From a virus, in IMG/VR virus record IMGVR_UViG_3300022833_000035, positions 1-30,222 of that record: 30,222 nt of DNA. One strand, written 5' to 3'. The notes beneath the pieces were generated by a model. It ran no database searches and was not told the origin of the DNA. It saw nothing but the letters and a program-made list of their open reading frames with translations. Below, in pieces: positions 13,895-24,600 of the stretch. The number at the start of each line of letters is the position of its first letter. Position 1 is the first letter of the stretch. A program made the translations under genes and the position numbers.

Positions 13895-16800
13895 TTATCT
13901 TAAGAAATAGTTATATGCTAGAGGTAAACCAAGTACGGTTCCACTGAATACCACGTTCGCTCTTATATTTAGCAAACTTCCGCTCAGCGTTGTAATAGTA
14001 TCGGTCCCAATAAACACGTCACCTGCTGTCACGCTGTTAACGTTAAGTGTTGCGCCGCCGCCACCAATTTGTGCTTCGATGTATGCTTTAACTGCACGTT
14101 GAGTTGGCACTACACTATCACTATTAGCAGTAAAGAATGGGTCAGTGCTAAACTCGTTAATACTTGCACTGTTACCGCCTAGTGTTACTTCGCCTAGTGA
14201 TAGTTCTTGCAGTCCGGCAATATTAAACGCATCAGCATTCAATGTTGCAACACCAGTACTTTGCTCAATGCTAAACAAATCGCCAACTCTAAAGTTACCG
14301 TCTTGATCAGTTGCTGTAAAGAACACTCGTCCGCCGTTTGCGTTAACAGTTTCGTTAGATTGAACTGGTTGCTGTAACGGGGTATTTGGATAGTTAGTAC
14401 TCGTAAATCCACCAGTACCAATGTCTAAGAAATCGTGACCTGTTAACCGTGCTTGACTAAATCTAATACGTAGTTCTACAGTGTCACCGTCTGGTAGTGA
14501 GTCTTTAACTGCTATAGCAGGACTAAGTTGTAAAAAGCCTGTGTATGTTCCTGCATTAGTGCCTATAAAACTAATAGTATTAACTAGTTTATAAAATTCA
14601 CCTGGTAAACTAGCAAATTCAATATTTGACCCGTTAACTGGTCTAGCACTTAGGCGTCTAACAGCAATAAACGTTCCGGTTTGTGGGAAGTCAGCACCAC
14701 CATTTGAATTTTGTGCATCAACTTCTGCTGTTGAACTTGTAAAGCCTGTACCCCTGTTAACAAATGTTGGCTGTCCTAATACTCCGTCACCTAGTCTTGG
14801 TACTAATATAACATCGACAATATTGTTAGGATCTGTTACTGTAACACTTGGAGCAGTTGCGTATCCTGAACCAGGTTCTATAATTCTAACTTCAAATATT
14901 TGCTCATTTGCTACACTTGCGCGACCTTTTGTAGTTGCGCCAATCTTAGCGTATACTCCGCCTGTGCCGCTTGCATTCGGAAGTATCACAAACTTACCTT
15001 CTCTAGCAGGATTACCAAATGCTATTGCATTGTAGCCGCCTGTAATAGTTGTAGTAAGAGTGTATGCTTGCCAGTACAATCCGTCTTGCGAGTATAGAAC
15101 TTGATCAGTATCATCTGATGTTATAACAAACATACCTTGTCCATATGCAAGTCTACGTTCGGTTACAGTCAATGGCAATGTTAGTGCATTTTCATACCAT
15201 GTAACACCGTCTAAGCTGAACATAATACCGTTAGCGCCACCTAGTGCCACAAACTTACCGTTACCCCATACAATGTCTGTTACTGCTGCAAATGCTGCTG
15301 GAGCAGTTGCGCCTATCCAAGTAATACCATCTGCACTATATGCTGCACTAGTAGTTCCGATATTAATAGCAACAAACTTGCCTGCGCCATATGCTATGTG
15401 ATCGAATCCTATATTACTTAATGCATCTGTTGTTAGTGTCCAAGTAGCGCCGCCGTTATCACTATATGCAACATCTCTGTCTGCACTACTAATAACAACA
15501 AATCTATTAGTTACTGAGCCTACAACATTTCCGTATGCAATTCTAGTTTCTGCACTAGTATCCATTCCTACTGGTAGAGTTGATGTATTCCAAGTATCAG
15601 CATCTTCACTGTATGCAACAGTACTATCGCCGTCAGCTACAAGTACTACAGCACTTGGCTGGAAGGTTGATGAACCATCATTTTGTAAACCGCTTGCAAT
15701 TCTGCTCCAAAAACCTGCCCCTAGTGAAGGAAGTGTTTCTATACTCCATGATTCGCCATCTACGCTTAACGCACCATTTGTACCTGCACCAATAGCAAGG
15801 AACTTACCTGTTTGTGCTAGTCCGGTAAAGTCATAGTCGACTACTGCACCACTAACACTGTTAAGTGTAGTTAATGTTACAGTAATATTGTTAGCTGTGC
15901 TTGCGCCACCGACGGCTGTACCTGCAATAGTTACAGTATTTAAACGTGTATAATCTGTACCAGCATTATTAACTGTTAGGTAATATTTACTGCCGTTACG
16001 TGTTACATCAAACGTTAATCCACTGCCGCTGCCGCCTGTTGCGCTAATGCTAGTATATTGAGCTGCTGTTTCAATATATTTAACATCGCCCCAAGTAGTG
16101 GCTGCTGGTAATGTTATTGCAGCATTTGATTTTGCAGGAGCAGTAAATGCAATTCTTGGTTCAATTTTATAGGTCGAACTTGAGTTAGGTGCAATAATAG
16201 GCGTACCTGATACATAATGATCCCATCCTGCTATTCCGTCGCTTTCTCGAATAACTGTTGCTTCTTTAGTACCAGAATTGTATGTATTAACAATAGCGTA
16301 TTGGCCGTTTGCTGAGCCACCGCTAATAACTATTTTCATACCTGGATATGTACTACTTAGATTGCCGTCAGTTGCAGCTAGGAATATGCCAGTGGTACTT
16401 CCGCTTTGTGCAGTATTGCCTACTACTAGATAGTTACTACCGCCTATGATTACATCGGGATCTGCATCTTGATCTACAAATGCATAATTTACAGCATTAT
16501 CACGGAATTCATCAGCAACTAGTACTTCACCTGTTCCTGGACCAAATATATTTATTGCTGCTTCAGTATAGTCATTACCTGCATGTCCGTATTCAAGTAC
16601 AAGAATTTGATTCTGGTCTACATTAACAGTACTAATAGTAGCACTGTACTGTGTACGATTATCAACAATAGCTGTTACTGGAGTTTCATCAGCGTCGGTG
16701 CCTTCTGCAACAGAGCCAAATTCACCGTAACTATTGTTACCGTTAGTAGCACGTATACGACCACCATTTTCTGCCAAGTAACCGATATGCGAGTAGTATG

Positions 16801-19800
16801 TAAACACTGACACAAGTTCTGCTCTACCATTATTAGTAATCCACGCACCAATACCGTCACTAATAACTTGTGTAAAGTCGTTAGACACAATTGAGTCATT
16901 GCCACCGTTGTGTAAATGGCCATCAATCTTTTGACCAATTGCTGCATTACCAAATGTAGTTAGACCTTGAACATATGGCGATCGTGAAATAATCCATGTT
17001 GTAAAATCGTCTGGTCCCCATCCTGGATCAAGACTTGCGTAAGCGCCAGCAGTAACACGACTTGTACCATATATGCCTGCAGGAGTTAAATCACCGTTTA
17101 ATCCTAGTAATGTGCAATCTCTTAAGCCAGTTGCATCTCTTAGATAGAACATGTCTTCTTCTCGGCTACCTGTTACTGCATTAGCATAATAACGAGCAAC
17201 ATAGCGTGACTTGTAGTTACCTGGATATTTTAAATCATATTTTAATGCATCAATATACGTACCGACGTCTCTTAAAGATAACGATAAGTTGTAAGTATAA
17301 GAACTAAATGTATTAGTAATGTATGTTATAACATTAGTTGGTATGAAACTGTTAGCAGTCTGTATTTCACTAAATGTACTTTGTATTGTTGCAGTTTCAC
17401 CTGTTGCAACTGGATAAACTTTAGCAACTGTTCCTGCACCGTTAGTAACGATTGCAATTACATCATCTGCATTGCTTTCGACTGCTGCCTGGCTTGCTGC
17501 TTCTGCATCTGCAGATAGCAACGATTTTAGTTCTGTAAGAGCTGCCAGTGTTGCTGTTTTTTCATCTCCATCGCCAATTTGCAGAGTACCGTATGAGTAG
17601 TAACTATCACCAGCAATAACTGATTGATAATTTCCACCATATAATATGTCGAAAGTCGCAGCGTCAACAATATAGCCAACATCGCGCTGGTATGTTGCTT
17701 GACCGCCTGCGCCTAGTGCAACCCACTGTGCATTGTAGTTAGTGTTTAGATAACTTGAAATGCTAGAAACATAAGTTGCTCTATTTGCTATAAATGTTCC
17801 AGCAGTTGTACTATCAGCAGCTACCGAAGTACCATTGTCTGGGAATGTATAAGTAGGTACTGCTGTTAACCCATTTTCAAGTATGTCTAAAATAATTGCA
17901 TAAGATCGAGCAATATTAGAATATAAGCTAGAATCAGTAACTTCAATTGTCAATCTTCTTGCTTCTTTAATAGCAGCAATTGTTTGTTTTAACTGATTGT
18001 TAACAACATTTTGTGCAGATGCAACTGCTCTATAATATGCTGCGCCGGCAACACTTGATGCAAAGTTAGAACCAGTAATTAAATCATAACTTACAGCATC
18101 AATAATGTAACCAATATCACGAGCATAGGTTGCTGAATTATAAAAGTCATCAAAGTTTACATAGTTATAATTCATCCATGCAGTAACTTCTGATATAATA
18201 AACTCTCTATTGCGCTCTAGCTGTAGCATTGCATAGTATGCATTTTGATCTTCAACTTGACATACACTACCTTCATTAGTAGCGCCAAATATCATTTGAT
18301 CAATTATAGTAGCACTTAAATTAATTCTAGCAATTGCAGTAGTGTTACCACCTACGTTTGCTACTGCTTCTGTACTTAGTGCATATTTAATTGCAGCTCT
18401 AGTTACTGCTTTTTGATTTAATGTGTAAACTTCAGTAGCAGTCTTTCTTAGGTATGCATGTGCAGATTTAAGTGTCTGCCAATTAGAGTTAAACATAAAG
18501 TCAAATCTAACCGCTTTAAGAATAATACCAATGTCTCTTGAACACTTAGCACTATTGTATACTAAGGTAGGATAGTTGCTGTTGATCCAGCTAATGGTAT
18601 CGGCCTGTATAGTAGCTGCTGCTGAATCTAATGTGCCGCTTGCACTAATTAGTGCAGTAGTTGTATTAACACTGTTTGCAGGAGTTGGGTCAACTAGTGT
18701 AGTTGTTGTGCTTACAGCAGTTGGACCGTTGTCAAGAATATCAATAATGTCTTCAACATTATTTGCAATCTCTGTAATACTACCAACATTTCCAGTTAAT
18801 ACTTGTGCAACTGTAGCTTGATAAGGACTTGCAATTGAACTATTACCTGCAACACTTTGTGCTGTAGTTTTTAAGAAGTTCAAAGAGGCAATGGTAGCTG
18901 CTTTAATAGATGCTGGAATTTGTGGTATTGTATTATCATCGCCGTCCCAATATGCTAGACCAGTTTTAACTGCTTGTGCATTGCCGCCATATGTTAAATC
19001 ATAAATCAATGAATCTATTACATAACGTGAATCTCTGCGAGTGTCAGTTTTACCATAACGCAGTGTTGGGTATTGATCAGCTAGATACGCAATTACTTCT
19101 TCAACAATAAAGTTAATATTTGCTTTAATATTTTCTATAGCAGTTTCTTGTGCAGATCCAATAAATGTTACAGGTTCCGTTAAGTATGCAGTATGCATTG
19201 TGTTTAACGAGTAATCTGTTTGGTACTTCATTACATTGACTAGGTCTGTAACATTAGTTGATTGAGCTGTAATTGCGTGGGGCCAGTCTTGAAACTGTAC
19301 TGTTGTATTTCCTGTTGTTGGAGTTACTGATGTACCTACAACAATATCACTTACAACGTCTGCAATTCTATCATAAATTTCAATAGTGTACGTACTGTCA
19401 CTTGCAGGAATAGTTCCTAATGCTGCATTAATTTGTGTTGAACGAAGTTCTTCTCCCATTATTGCACAGTATGCGGGAACAATTATTGGTAGCACTTCAT
19501 AATGCTTACCTGTTGAAACTTTAAGTAGAGTTTGCGGAACATCTCGAGCAGGGATACTACTTACTAGTCCAGTGTCTATTGCATTAATAATAATATTAGC
19601 AAGTGAAGTAAGACGTGTTAATGCGCCTGCTTCTGCTGTAATGGTAATGTTAATATATTGATCAATAATAGCAGTTGAATCATCTGTTACATTTTGATAT
19701 ATTAATGTAGGAGCAGTATTAGACAATGCGTTACCAATAAGAGTAAGCATATAGTTATATGCTGCAACTGATTGATCACCTTCTGCTATTAAATTACCGT

Positions 19801-21565
19801 AAGCGCCTGTTCCGTTATTTTCTGCTGCTGTTGAGTAAGGTCCGTCGGCTAATGCATTCAAGAACGTCTGTGCGGCAGCACGAGTTTTCAAATTGCCGCC
19901 GTGTGCCATATCGTGTACTATTCTATCAAGTACAAATCCCACATCGCGCTCACATTTTATAGTGTCATATACAAAGTTTTCCCAGATACTTCCGCCAGTA
20001 GCATTATCTACTTGATCTCTAATCCAAGAACTCACTTCTCTTTGTATAAATGATCTATTAAGTTCTATTAGCTGTTGTGCAACAGGATTCTTAGTTCCTT
20101 TTTCAATTTGCTCAGCTGCATAACGGATAGTTTTAAATGGTCTATCAATTGTACCGCCACGTGTTGGAAACGGTAAATCATTACCATGTTCTGCTACAAA
20201 ATAAACATCTTCTATACTAGATAAGAACTGCCAAGCTGGAAGTCTGGCTGTATTTACTTTTAATACTTGGCCTTCTAGGCCGACTGGTAATCTTGTTGGA
20301 GCACTTCCACTATAGTAAACTAAATCGCCTGCTGTAGTAAGGACACTTTGTTCTGTTCCAATTGCAAGAATACTCCAGTATTGGCCGCTGTCTGCTAAGT
20401 CTGGACGAGATCCTTGTGCGCCGCCACCTGGCTGAACTGCTGTTTCTGTTGAATAGTCATCGCCTTCTGAAATGTGTCCAAGAACACAATAGTAGCTGTT
20501 ATCGCCGTAGCGTACAACATCACCTTGATAATATTCTTGGTCGTCAATCCATACGCCTCTCCAGCGGAAACCTTCATTAATTAGTTTCCAGTATTCTGCG
20601 TTTGGAGGTTGTTGACCTGTTTCATGGTCTTGAACACAAACATATGTAAATCCACCTAAGCGTATTACTTCACCAACTTTATAATGTTGATTAGCGCTGT
20701 CTTCATTCCAATCACCAATAAAGCGGAACCCTTCTGTAAATAAATCCCAATCATTTGGATTATCAAACGGAATACTTCCGGTGTTTGATGTTGTTGAAAT
20801 ATATTGGTTTCCACCGTAGCGCACCACATCGCCTGACTGATAAGGTACAACAGGACTCCAATCATTTTCATATTGGAAACCTTCTACAAACTTAGTCCAG
20901 TTTGCTGAGTTTGCTCCAAATGTACCTGCTGACGTATGTGCAGTTAAACAAATCCAAATACCAGCACCATAACGAACTAAGTCGTTTAGTTTATATCTAA
21001 TGCTTGCAGTCCATTCGCCTTTGTATTCTGTACTTTGATTAAATATATCCCAGTAAGATGAATTAGTTTCTAATCCGTTGGAGATAGTTGCAGCAGATAC
21101 GTGTAGTGTATTACAAACATAAGTTGAGCCGCCGTATTTTACAAAATCGTTTATACGGTAGCGAGTACTAATAGCCCAGTCGCCTTTCCAGTCAATCCCT
21201 TCAGCATAAGCATCCCACTTACCTAAATCAACTTCAAGACCGTCCGTAGCATCAATAGCAGTTGCTGCTGAGGTGTGTATAGTATTACATATATAAAGTC
21301 TTGCACCATAACTAACTATGTCATCGTATATATAATTAGTATCTACCGTCCAATCACCTTTCCAAGTCTGCCCATCACTTACAAGATTCCATTTTGCTGG
21401 AACAATGTCCAAGTCTGAAAAGAAATCTGCTTGACTTGCATGTCCTATTGTACAGATATATGTTTTGCCACCAAAAGCAATAACATCATCTTGATAATAA
21501 ACAGTAGCAGTTGCCCACTGGTTTTTCCATACAAATCTAATTCTACCTAGTTTAAATTCTGCCAT
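13895..21565 (-). CDS. Giant multidomain tail-fibre/virion protein A, 2556 aa
   Basis: A very large structural protein, paralogous to the 2014-aa gene at 21612. Domains in order: seven repeats resembling chitin-binding CBM5/12 modules (residues 10-401); a linker with V-Y-F-V-A-E-H-G-N-D and R-P-F-K-T-I-R-Y-A-A-E (about 454-485); six helical repeats around R-D-(V/I)-G-Y-I-I-D-A-x-x-Y-D-L (538-1450); a beta-helix-type segment KVSTGKHYEVLPIIVPAYC (682-700) between the first two; a conserved block with SLDPGWGPDD and ISDGIGAWITNN (1511-1580); a beta propeller with six Asp-box-like motifs (1933-2165); and a C-terminal module with GHDFLDIGTGGF (2376-2387), DQDGNFRVGDLF (2420-2431) and VPTQRAVKAYIEAQ. 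The composition fits a long fibre with carbohydrate-binding parts. No catalytic site is recognisable. No frame break was seen. The start matches MAEFKL in the paralogue and has a GGAG Shine-Dalgarno sequence. Confidence 0.88.
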   Translation of the reverse strand: MAEFKLGRIRFVWKNQWATATVYYQDDVIAFGGKTYICTIGHASQADFFSDLDIVPAKWNLVSDGQTWKGDWTVDTNYIYDDIVSYGARLYICNTIHTSAATAIDATDGLEVDLGKWDAYAEGIDWKGDWAISTRYRINDFVKYGGSTYVCNTLHVSAATISNGLETNSSYWDIFNQSTEYKGEWTASIRYKLNDLVRYGAGIWICLTAHTSAGTFGANSANWTKFVEGFQYENDWSPVVPYQSGDVVRYGGNQYISTTSNTGSIPFDNPNDWDLFTEGFRFIGDWNEDSANQHYKVGEVIRLGGFTYVCVQDHETGQQPPNAEYWKLINEGFRWRGVWIDDQEYYQGDVVRYGDNSYYCVLGHISEGDDYSTETAVQPGGGAQGSRPDLADSGQYWSILAIGTEQSVLTTAGDLVYYSGSAPTRLPVGLEGQVLKVNTARLPAWQFLSSIEDVYFVAEHGNDLPFPTRGGTIDRPFKTIRYAAEQIEKGTKNPVAQQLIELNRSFIQREVSSWIRDQVDNATGGSIWENFVYDTIKCERDVGFVLDRIVHDMAHGGNLKTRAAAQTFLNALADGPYSTAAENNGTGAYGNLIAEGDQSVAAYNYMLTLIGNALSNTAPTLIYQNVTDDSTAIIDQYINITITAEAGALTRLTSLANIIINAIDTGLVSSIPARDVPQTLLKVSTGKHYEVLPIIVPAYCAIMGEELRSTQINAALGTIPASDSTYTIEIYDRIADVVSDIVVGTSVTPTTGNTTVQFQDWPHAITAQSTNVTDLVNVMKYQTDYSLNTMHTAYLTEPVTFIGSAQETAIENIKANINFIVEEVIAYLADQYPTLRYGKTDTRRDSRYVIDSLIYDLTYGGNAQAVKTGLAYWDGDDNTIPQIPASIKAATIASLNFLKTTAQSVAGNSSIASPYQATVAQVLTGNVGSITEIANNVEDIIDILDNGPTAVSTTTTLVDPTPANSVNTTTALISASGTLDSAAATIQADTISWINSNYPTLVYNSAKCSRDIGIILKAVRFDFMFNSNWQTLKSAHAYLRKTATEVYTLNQKAVTRAAIKYALSTEAVANVGGNTTAIARINLSATIIDQMIFGATNEGSVCQVEDQNAYYAMLQLERNREFIISEVTAWMNYNYVNFDDFYNSATYARDIGYIIDAVSYDLITGSNFASSVAGAAYYRAVASAQNVVNNQLKQTIAAIKEARRLTIEVTDSSLYSNIARSYAIILDILENGLTAVPTYTFPDNGTSVAADSTTAGTFIANRATYVSSISSYLNTNYNAQWVALGAGGQATYQRDVGYIVDAATFDILYGGNYQSVIAGDSYYSYGTLQIGDGDEKTATLAALTELKSLLSADAEAASQAAVESNADDVIAIVTNGAGTVAKVYPVATGETATIQSTFSEIQTANSFIPTNVITYITNTFSSYTYNLSLSLRDVGTYIDALKYDLKYPGNYKSRYVARYYANAVTGSREEDMFYLRDATGLRDCTLLGLNGDLTPAGIYGTSRVTAGAYASLDPGWGPDDFTTWIISRSPYVQGLTTFGNAAIGQKIDGHLHNGGNDSIVSNDFTQVISDGIGAWITNNGRAELVSVFTYYSHIGYLAENGGRIRATNGNNSYGEFGSVAEGTDADETPVTAIVDNRTQYSATISTVNVDQNQILVLEYGHAGNDYTEAAINIFGPGTGEVLVADEFRDNAVNYAFVDQDADPDVIIGGSNYLVVGNTAQSGSTTGIFLAATDGNLSSTYPGMKIVISGGSANGQYAIVNTYNSGTKEATVIRESDGIAGWDHYVSGTPIIAPNSSSTYKIEPRIAFTAPAKSNAAITLPAATTWGDVKYIETAAQYTSISATGGSGSGLTFDVTRNGSKYYLTVNNAGTDYTRLNTVTIAGTAVGGASTANNITVTLTTLNSVSGAVVDYDFTGLAQTGKFLAIGAGTNGALSVDGESWSIETLPSLGAGFWSRIASGLQNDGSSTFQPSAVVLVADGDSTVAYSEDADTWNTSTLPVGMDTSAETRIAYGNVVGSVTNRFVVISSADRDVAYSDNGGATWTLTTDALSNIGFDHIAYGAGKFVAINIGTTSAAYSADGITWIGATAPAAFAAVTDIVWGNGKFVALGGANGIMFSLDGVTWYENALTLPLTVTERRLAYGQGMFVITSDDTDQVLYSQDGLYWQAYTLTTTITGGYNAIAFGNPAREGKFVILPNASGTGGVYAKIGATTKGRASVANEQIFEVRIIEPGSGYATAPSVTVTDPNNIVDVILVPRLGDGVLGQPTFVNRGTGFTSSTAEVDAQNSNGGADFPQTGTFIAVRRLSARPVNGSNIEFASLPGEFYKLVNTISFIGTNAGTYTGFLQLSPAIAVKDSLPDGDTVELRIRFSQARLTGHDFLDIGTGGFTSTNYPNTPLQQPVQSNETVNANGGRVFFTATDQDGNFRVGDLFSIEQSTGVATLNADAFNIAGLQELSLGEVTLGGNSASINEFSTDPFFTANSDSVVPTQRAVKAYIEAQIGGGGATLNVNSVTAGDVFIGTDTITTLSGSLLNIRANVVFSGTVLGLPLAYNYFLR
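15071..15769 (-). repeat. Six Asp-box-like motifs, predicted beta propeller, in giant protein A
   Basis: S-x-D/N-G-x-x-W motifs lie at residues 1933 (LSVDGESW), 1985 (YSEDADTW), 2034 (YSDNGGATW), 2076 (YSADGITW), 2116 (FSLDGVTW) and 2158 (YSQDGLYW), each near an A-Y-G-x-G-x-F-V-x-I/L strand. Six evenly spaced Asp-boxes suggest a six-bladed sialidase-like propeller. Fold only: catalytic residues of sialidases were not recognised. Confidence 0.72.
17216..19954 (-). repeat. Six divergent helical repeats (R-D-x-G...Y-D-L-x-x-G-G-N) in giant protein A
   Basis: The motif recurs at residues 538, 843, 1009, 1148, 1293 and 1431: CERDVGFVLDRIVHDMAHGG, RRDSRYVIDSLIYDLTYGGN, SRDIGIILKAVRFDFMFNSN, ARDIGYIIDAVSYDLITGSN, QRDVGYIVDAATFDILYGGN and LRDVGTYIDALKYDLKYPGN. 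Units two to six are spaced 166, 139, 145 and 138 residues apart. Giant protein B has a single counterpart (KNDIHSLIRAIKRDLQYTGN). The array therefore accounts for most of the 542-residue length difference between the two proteins. Confidence 0.8.
20363..21538 (-). repeat. Seven CBM5/12-like repeats in giant protein A
   Basis: Residues 10-401 hold seven units of 50-70 aa with the pattern W-K-G-D-W-x(5)-Y-x(3)-D-x-V-x-Y-G-G-x-x-Y-x-C-x-x-x-H-x-S, ending in a Trp-containing E-G turn. Good examples are WKGDWTVDTNYIYDDIVSYG and WKGDWAISTRYRINDFVKYG. The pattern resembles carbohydrate-binding module families 5 and 12 (ChiC-type), which bind chitin-like polysaccharide through surface aromatics. The last unit has a Gly-rich loop insertion. 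Confidence 0.75.
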
Positions 21566-21584
21566 TTTTATTACTCCGCTAGTA

Positions 21585-21592
21585 TATTTATC
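21585..21592 (-). promoter_or_regulatory. Late promoter-like box upstream of giant protein A
   Basis: On the minus strand the bases read GATAAATA, seven of eight matches to the T4 late core TATAAATA. It lies 20-27 bases before the ATG at 21565, inside the longest gap (21566-21611) in the minus-strand gene train. A GGAG Shine-Dalgarno sequence follows. It could give giant protein A and downstream genes their own late transcript. Confidence 0.5.
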
Positions 21593-21611
21593 ATTATGTT
21601 AACCGTTGCTA

Positions 21612-24600
21612 TTATTGCATGGTATCGTCGAATTTTTTAAGGAACAACATTTGTGATACAATTGTTCCTGAAATATTTGTTTGTTCAGTTGTTATATTTC
21701 CGGCACCGTCATCAGTTTCAAACGAGCCTTCAAAATTTACATTGGAAGGAATGTGTAAATAACCTCCAATTGTGCTTATTTCGTTATCAGTGCCGCCTAT
21801 AATAACAGCTCCTGCTTGTAATCTATTGACTTCTAAACTCTCACCACCAACTGATAGTCTGTTTGCAAGGAAGGATGCAATAGCTCGCTGTGTTGGAATA
21901 ACATTATTTGAATCTGCAGAGAATGTGCTGTCTGTTGAAAATTCATTAACAACTGTTCCTGATCCGCCTAATCTTACACCGCCTAAGGCAAGTGCCGATA
22001 GCCCATCTAATTGGAAAAATTGAGCACTAATAGTAACAACACCAGTTGCTTGTTCAACACTAAACAATTCGCCTGCTCTAAAATTTCCGTCTTGGTCGGT
22101 ACTTACATAGAATACTCTACCACTATTTGTTTCATAAACTTCGTTTTCAGGCGATGCAACAAAAAATCCGCCGCCTGCATATAGTGTTGGGTAGTTAGTT
22201 TCTTCAAAATTGCCCGTTCCTATGTCTAAGAAATCATGTCCACTAATTCTACATTGACTAAATTTTTCTCTTAATGTTATTGCTGTCCCGTGTTCAGTAT
22301 TATAAAAAGTTTCTAAACTTGGCGAAATTGTAAGTTGTACTAGTCTAGTTTCGTTTCCTGTTCCGTCGTCGCCTAAGTCTGTTACTGTTACTCCACTAAA
22401 GATAGACAAATCATTAGGTGTGTCTGTTACAGTATTTAAAACTCCCGCAATTTGTATTTGTACTCCGGGACTTGGAAGATTTACAATACCTGATATAGTG
22501 ATTATATTTTCGTCAGGGACAATGTCTGCATAACCGTTACCAGATATTGTAATGGTACTAGTAGTACGTCTATATCCTGCACCTCTATTAATGAAGTCTG
22601 GTTGACTTAATACTCCATTACTTATTCTACTTTCATAAGCTACTTCAGTAACAAAATTAGGATCGGTGATTGTTAGTACAGGTAAATTACTGCTCGAATA
22701 ACCACTACCACTATCCCATATTTTAATAGTCTTAAACGAACCTACAATAACATCTGCTCTACATTTTGCACGAGCACCTGTACTAACATGAGCAACAGCA
22801 CCTGTACTTCCAGCTGAGGCAAGTAATACCCATTTGCTAGTTCCATTAACATCTCCGTATGTTAATGCACTCCATCGCTGCGAGGCAGGCAGTACTCTAT
22901 TAGTCCATAGGATACCGTCTTCTGAAGTAGCGCATTGATTTGTTGCTGCTGCGGAATCTAGTCCAATAGCAAAAAATATTCCTTGTGCATACTTAATTTC
23001 ACTATATGTTAATACTGCACTTGCAGTAGTTCCAGCATACCAAGTTACGCCATCAAAGCTATATGCAGTTGTACCGTCAGCTGCTAATAATAAAAATCTA
23101 TTATTTCCGTATGCTAGAGATGCTGCCGTCCAATCTACGTTCGGTAATACTTCGTCGTTTCTAGTCCAAGTTACGCCGCCATTTGTTGACGTTGCTGTTG
23201 CAAGATCGTTCCTACTTACAGCAACAAATCTGCCTTTACCATAAACAACTTTTGACCATTGACTAATAGTACTGTCTGCACCACCGGTATCATCTGAAAT
23301 AGTTGCTGTTGTCCAAGTAGTGCCGTTTGCACTTACTGCAACGTCATTTGTATCGTCTGCTACTAGAACAAATTTTCCGCCGCCGTAAACGCCATCTGTC
23401 CATGATGCAGTTATTGGAAGATCAACTGTTGTCCAAGTTTGTCCATTTAGACTTGAACTTACACGACTTTCATTATTAGCTACTGCAATAAATCTATTGT
23501 TGCCGTTAATTAGTGCTCTATTGTCACCTATAAATGATAAACTAACTTCAGTCCAATTTTGACCATTTTCACTATATCTACTATATTCACTATTAGTTAA
23601 AGAAACAAATATTCCTGTTTTGCCTGTACCTGTAAAAGTAAATGTTTGAATACTGCTTGTACTATCTAAACTTACATCTGTGATTGTAATAGTTATATCA
23701 TTAGCGGGGGTTGCTCCGCCGAGCGAAGTACCTAAAATAGTTATAACATCATTTATATTGTACCCAGCTCCTGTATTTGTAAGAGATACTAAATAAGATT
23801 CACCTTGTCTGACCACTGTAAATCTAGCAGCAATAGGATCATCATCATATGTGTTGCCTGACCCTGAAACAAATACAAGATCTATTTCTTCGCCAACAAT
23901 AAAACTACTTCCGTTAGCAGAAATTGTAACATTTATAGTTTTGCCTGTGTTAGTAGATATAGCTGTTGCAACTGCTGTTGCTCCGCTAGTTCTTCCTTTA
24001 ATATTAAAAGGCACACTAGGATTAGTTGCAAACTCTGCTGTAAATTGTAAAGATGTGTTTGATATAATTTCAGCTAGTGCTATACGTGTATTAGTATCAT
24101 CTCTCCATATTAAATCACTGCCAGCAGTTATATTAGTATATGTTTGCGTAGTATCACCATAAACTACATCAACATATGATCTATTAGTAAACAAGTCAAA
24201 AGAAGCTGTACTGTATGGTGGCGCACTTACACTAATACGAGGTTCAATTCTATATCGAGTCGTAGTGTCTAAATCTGCTGCAAGGGGAGTACCCGGAATA
24301 ATATTATCCCAACCTAGTTCAGCATCGCTGTCTCTACGTACAGTTACTAGTTTTGTAGCAAATACAAAATTGTCAATGTAACCGTATTGGCCTACTCCAG
24401 TGCCGTCTATAATAATGATTCTCATACCTTCAATTTCTGATAAAAACTGAGTTGTATCATTAGTAGATAATACAATAGTACTTGACGCTCCTATTGTTGC
24501 TTGTGAATTTGCTTGTTTAACTACGTATCCAGAACCGCCTTTATTACTAGAACCATCCGGTGAAATTAGTCTAGCTTCGAATAATGCACCGTCTCTAAAA

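Noticed and set aside
14951-23627. Propeller domains as active sialidases
   Set aside because: Asp-boxes mark the fold only; the arginine triad and other catalytic residues of sialidases were not recognised.
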